Below are positions 14,045 through 16,730 of a DNA stretch of 16,730 bases, piece after piece. Position 1 is the first letter of the stretch. Each line of letters opens with the position of its first letter. The position numbers were made by a program, and so were the translations under genes. The stretch is from an uncultured Clostridia bacterium. GTDB taxonomy: Bacteria > Bacillota > Clostridia > TANB77 > CAG-508. The notes beneath the pieces are model-generated. The model did no database searches and had not been told where the DNA came from. It worked only from the letters and a program-made list of their open reading frames with translations. The DNA lies in assembly GCA_948528155.1 (NCBI GenBank), contig CAOSZT010000033.1:1-16730 (forward strand), written 5' to 3'.

Positions 14045-16636
14045 TTAATCACTACTGATACCATTTACAACATTATCTGCTCCTAAAGAATTGTTAGTAG
14101 AATTGTTACCACCAGCTGAATTTGTATCATTAGTTACATCATTTTTTCCAGTTGAATTTCCATCTGCACTATTTGTATTATCACCAGCTGAATTATTGGT
14201 ATTTGAACTAGAATTTGAGTCAGAATCTCCTGGCTTAGGGTTAGGTTCAGGAGTAGGAGGTGGTTCTTCTGGCTTTTTGTGAATATCACAAACATCTGTA
14301 ATTTCTTCTGTTCCCATTTTTGATGGTGCTCCAACTGGTTGCCAAAGACCTAACTTCTCTTTTGGTGCAACACCACCAAAACTTACTTGTTTTACATGTT
14401 CAACAGGACAATATTCATTTGCAACTTTTCCAGACTCTTCACATATATTTTGATTACCATGTCCTTCACAATTTGGTGGCATATTATCAGCTGTGAATAT
14501 CTCTACATATGTTTCAGTACAACTTGATGTAGCAATACAACCAGTTGATGTACAAACAGTTGCAGATACAATTCCTCCTGGTGAATTAAACTTCTTGTTT
14601 GGCAAATCTTTATGAATAGCTTTCATAATAGTAGCCCATATATTACCTGCTGGATTTCCATTAGCAACAATAGTTTCATTTTTATCATAACCAAACCAAC
14701 AAGCTGCAGTATAATATGGTGTCATACCACAAAGCCATCTATCATAATATTCATCAGTAGATCCTGTTTTAGCACAAGTTTCCATTCCTGGTATAGCACA
14801 ATAAGTTGCAGTTCCACCTGCTTTTGTTGGCTCTGAAGTAATAGATCTTATAATGTATGCATTTTGTTCAGAATATACTCTAGTTTTTTCTTGTTTTGGT
14901 GTTAAAACTGTATTTCCATCTGAATCTACTACTTTTGTAAAGAATATTGGTGTCATATAAACTCCATCATTTGCAATTGTAGAATAAGCTCCTGCCATTT
15001 CTAGTGGACTGATACCTGTTGTTAATCCACCAATTGATAATGGTAAAGAATTGTCTTTTTCATCGTCTAAAGTTGTTACACCCATTTTTTTCATATATTC
15101 AATTGCTTTAGCAGGTGTCATTTCTCTCATTATTTTTACCATTGGAATATTTTGAGATGTACGAATACAACTTCTTATATTTATTAAACCTTTAGGCTCA
15201 TTATAATCTTCTGGCTTGTATCCACTAAAACTAGTTAATACATCATCATAAACAGTTGCTGCTGTTATAACTTTTTCTTGTAATGCTGGGGCAACATCTA
15301 CAATAGGCTTAATTGAAGAACCTGTTTGCCTAATCATTTGAGTACCTCTGTTCCAACCAGAAGCATATTTATCTCCTAGTTCTCCACCAACAGCAACAAC
15401 TTGACCTGTTGTGTGATCCATTATTACAATTGCTGCTTGTGAATGTTCATTTAAAAATTCGCCTGTTTGTTTATCTTTAACTTTTCCTTTTATTTGATAT
15501 TGTGGTTTATCAAATTCTTCTTCAACTTTTGCTTGTATTGTAGAATCTTCTGTTGAATAGATTGTTAATCCACTACCATACACATAATTTGTTGCAAGTT
15601 CTTTTGATATGCCCTTTTCTTCCATTACTTGTTCTATAACTTGTTTTACTGCTGCATCTGTGTGATATGAATATGTTGAATTTGTATTTGTATTACCATT
15701 TTTAAACGGTAAACCTGTATTTACTTTTTCAACAGCTGCTGTATAAACTGCTTCATCAGTTACTAAACCTTGTTTTTTCATTTCACTTAATGCAGTTAAA
15801 GTCTTTGATTTTATACTTTCTGCATTATTTAGTGATTCATCAAAAGGATTATATTTTGTAGGTGAACTATTAATTCCAGCTAAAAATGCACATTCTGCTA
15901 AATCTAAGTCTTTTGCACTTTTATCAAAATAATATTTTGAGCCTAGTTCTACTCCATGAAGGTTATTTCCTCCAACAAATATTATATTTAAGTATAACTC
16001 TAATATCTGGTCTTTAGAAATCATTCTTTCTACTTGTATAGCTTTTGCCCATTCTTTTACTTTTCTTGTAATACCTTCAATACCAGATCTTGCATCATCT
16101 TTAGTTACGTTTTTTACTAACTGTTGAGTAATTGAGCTTCCTCCATATGATGAATTTCCTGTAACTTTTCCTAATATTGCCCCTGTTGTTCTTTTTATAT
16201 CAACACCATTGTGGGAATAAAATCTCTTATCTTCCATTGCTATATATGCTTTTGGAAGATATTCTGACATTTCACTAATTGAAATTGTTTTTCTTTTTTC
16301 ATCTGTACTTAAATTTGCGATTTCATTTCCATCTTTGTCTACTATTATTGTATTAGAATCTCCTACTGTTAGTTCTGCTTTTGTTATTTCAAAATCTGTT
16401 CCAAATAATCCAAAAAACATTGCAGCAACTATACCTGCTCCTATAACGCATAATAGTAAAAATAATATTATAAAAATTTTTAATGCTAACATTAATTTAG
16501 GATGTTTTCTTTTATTTTTTTTTCCTTTTGAATTTTTATTTACTTTTTTATTTGTATTTCCCTTTTTTTTGTTTCCTTCTAAATTTTTATTTTTTGTATT
16601 TCCTTTTTCTGGACGTTTTTTATCATTACTTGGCAT
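14045..16636 (-). CDS. Class A penicillin-binding protein (glycosyltransferase/transpeptidase, PBP1A type)
   Basis: Bifunctional peptidoglycan synthase that polymerises lipid II and cross-links peptides outside the membrane. Numbered from the longer start at 16657, it has a very basic cytoplasmic N-terminus (about 11-55) and one membrane helix (56-83). The GT51 glycosyltransferase domain (about 110-280) has catalytic E142 in AMEDKRFYSH, GGSSITQQLVKN (172-183) and RMISKDQILELYLN. The transpeptidase domain (about 400-690) has S447-x-x-K450, SQN (501-503) and KTGS (630-633). A C-terminal extension has seven cysteines between 702 and 790, including the CEESGKVANEYCP unit seen in clostridial enzymes, then a Pro-rich stretch and an Asn/Ser/Gly low-complexity tail (812-870). 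I chose ATG 16636 because GAGGAGGT lies 8 bases upstream. The TTG start at 16657 would translate that site as ARRY. Its own terminator follows. The 16658-16730 flank is AT-rich and contains several TATAAT-like matches on the minus strand, but I cannot pick a promoter. Confidence 0.95.
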   Translation of the reverse strand: MPSNDKKRPEKGNTKNKNLEGNKKKGNTNKKVNKNSKGKKNKRKHPKLMLALKIFIILFLLLCVIGAGIVAAMFFGLFGTDFEITKAELTVGDSNTIIVDKDGNEIANLSTDEKRKTISISEMSEYLPKAYIAMEDKRFYSHNGVDIKRTTGAILGKVTGNSSYGGSSITQQLVKNVTKDDARSGIEGITRKVKEWAKAIQVERMISKDQILELYLNIIFVGGNNLHGVELGSKYYFDKSAKDLDLAECAFLAGINSSPTKYNPFDESLNNAESIKSKTLTALSEMKKQGLVTDEAVYTAAVEKVNTGLPFKNGNTNTNSTYSYHTDAAVKQVIEQVMEEKGISKELATNYVYGSGLTIYSTEDSTIQAKVEEEFDKPQYQIKGKVKDKQTGEFLNEHSQAAIVIMDHTTGQVVAVGGELGDKYASGWNRGTQMIRQTGSSIKPIVDVAPALQEKVITAATVYDDVLTSFSGYKPEDYNEPKGLINIRSCIRTSQNIPMVKIMREMTPAKAIEYMKKMGVTTLDDEKDNSLPLSIGGLTTGISPLEMAGAYSTIANDGVYMTPIFFTKVVDSDGNTVLTPKQEKTRVYSEQNAYIIRSITSEPTKAGGTATYCAIPGMETCAKTGSTDEYYDRWLCGMTPYYTAACWFGYDKNETIVANGNPAGNIWATIMKAIHKDLPNKKFNSPGGIVSATVCTSTGCIATSSCTETYVEIFTADNMPPNCEGHGNQNICEESGKVANEYCPVEHVKQVSFGGVAPKEKLGLWQPVGAPSKMGTEEITDVCDIHKKPEEPPPTPEPNPKPGDSDSNSSSNTNNSAGDNTNSADGNSTGKNDVTNDTNSAGGNNSTNNSLGADNVVNGISSD

Positions 16637-16730
16637 TTCTCTGTACCTCCTCGCCAATCTTTTGCATTTTTTACATTAGAAAATTTTTTTCTAGTATGTA
16701 TAAAGTATCTATATTATATTATACTTTTAA

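Noticed and set aside
14134..14334. Second minus-strand frame within the tail of the penicillin-binding protein
   Set aside because: It arises from the repetitive Asn/Ser-coding tail read in another frame and has no ribosome site.
16702..16727. 7-bp inverted repeat (AAAGTAT/ATACTTT) upstream of the penicillin-binding protein gene
   Set aside because: It is short and made almost wholly of A and T in very AT-rich DNA next to the window edge, so chance is likely.

Overview
This is a very AT-rich, tightly packed stretch of chromosomal DNA. It most likely comes from an uncultured gut-type member of Clostridia (Bacillota). The grounds are strong Shine-Dalgarno sites, near-exclusive AGA for arginine, a SleB-type cortex/wall hydrolase, a Bacillus-type murB-yvcK pair, a clostridial-style class A penicillin-binding protein and a GITLIA-type prepilin. 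The lineage is inferred from family resemblance, not from a marker gene. I see no tRNA, rRNA, CRISPR array, transposase, phage gene or toxin-antitoxin pair.

Layout. (1) About 113-7404 is a minus-strand run transcribed right to left: prepilin-like protein, murB, yvcK, glycogen-debranching enzyme, holA, SleB-like hydrolase. It closes at a long hairpin (113-179). Gaps are 28-77 bp except for 156 bp before the hydrolase. (2) At 7404/7620 transcription diverges. A plus-strand pair follows, encoding a short NfeD protein and an SPFH/band-7 protein, and ends at a terminator (9051-9073). (3) 9074-9632 holds a perfect 19-bp inverted repeat and then an isolated 93-codon plus-strand gene of unknown function with its own promoter. 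A 21-bp bidirectional terminator shared with argS follows. (4) 9680-16636 is a second minus-strand run: class A penicillin-binding protein, a terminator, then cysS, galE and argS.

How the genes fit together. Most are housekeeping: peptidoglycan synthesis and remodelling (murB, the penicillin-binding protein, the SleB-like hydrolase, and YvcK, which in Bacillus links central carbon metabolism to wall synthesis), sugar metabolism (galE, debranching enzyme), translation (argS, cysS) and replication (holA). The NfeD/SPFH pair is a classic membrane-microdomain partnership.

No obvious new defence or mobile system is present. The points most worth a second look are the isolated gene at 9334; the diverged, tailed YvcK that lacks its usual rapZ/whiA neighbours; the TIGN variant of the HIGH motif in CysS; a long-range shift in synonymous codon choice within genes; and a GTCCCAAAG/GGAC hairpin motif found upstream of two ribosome binding sites. 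Three genes (SleB-like, NfeD, penicillin-binding protein) probably start downstream of the longest possible start, because the longer versions would translate their own Shine-Dalgarno sequence.
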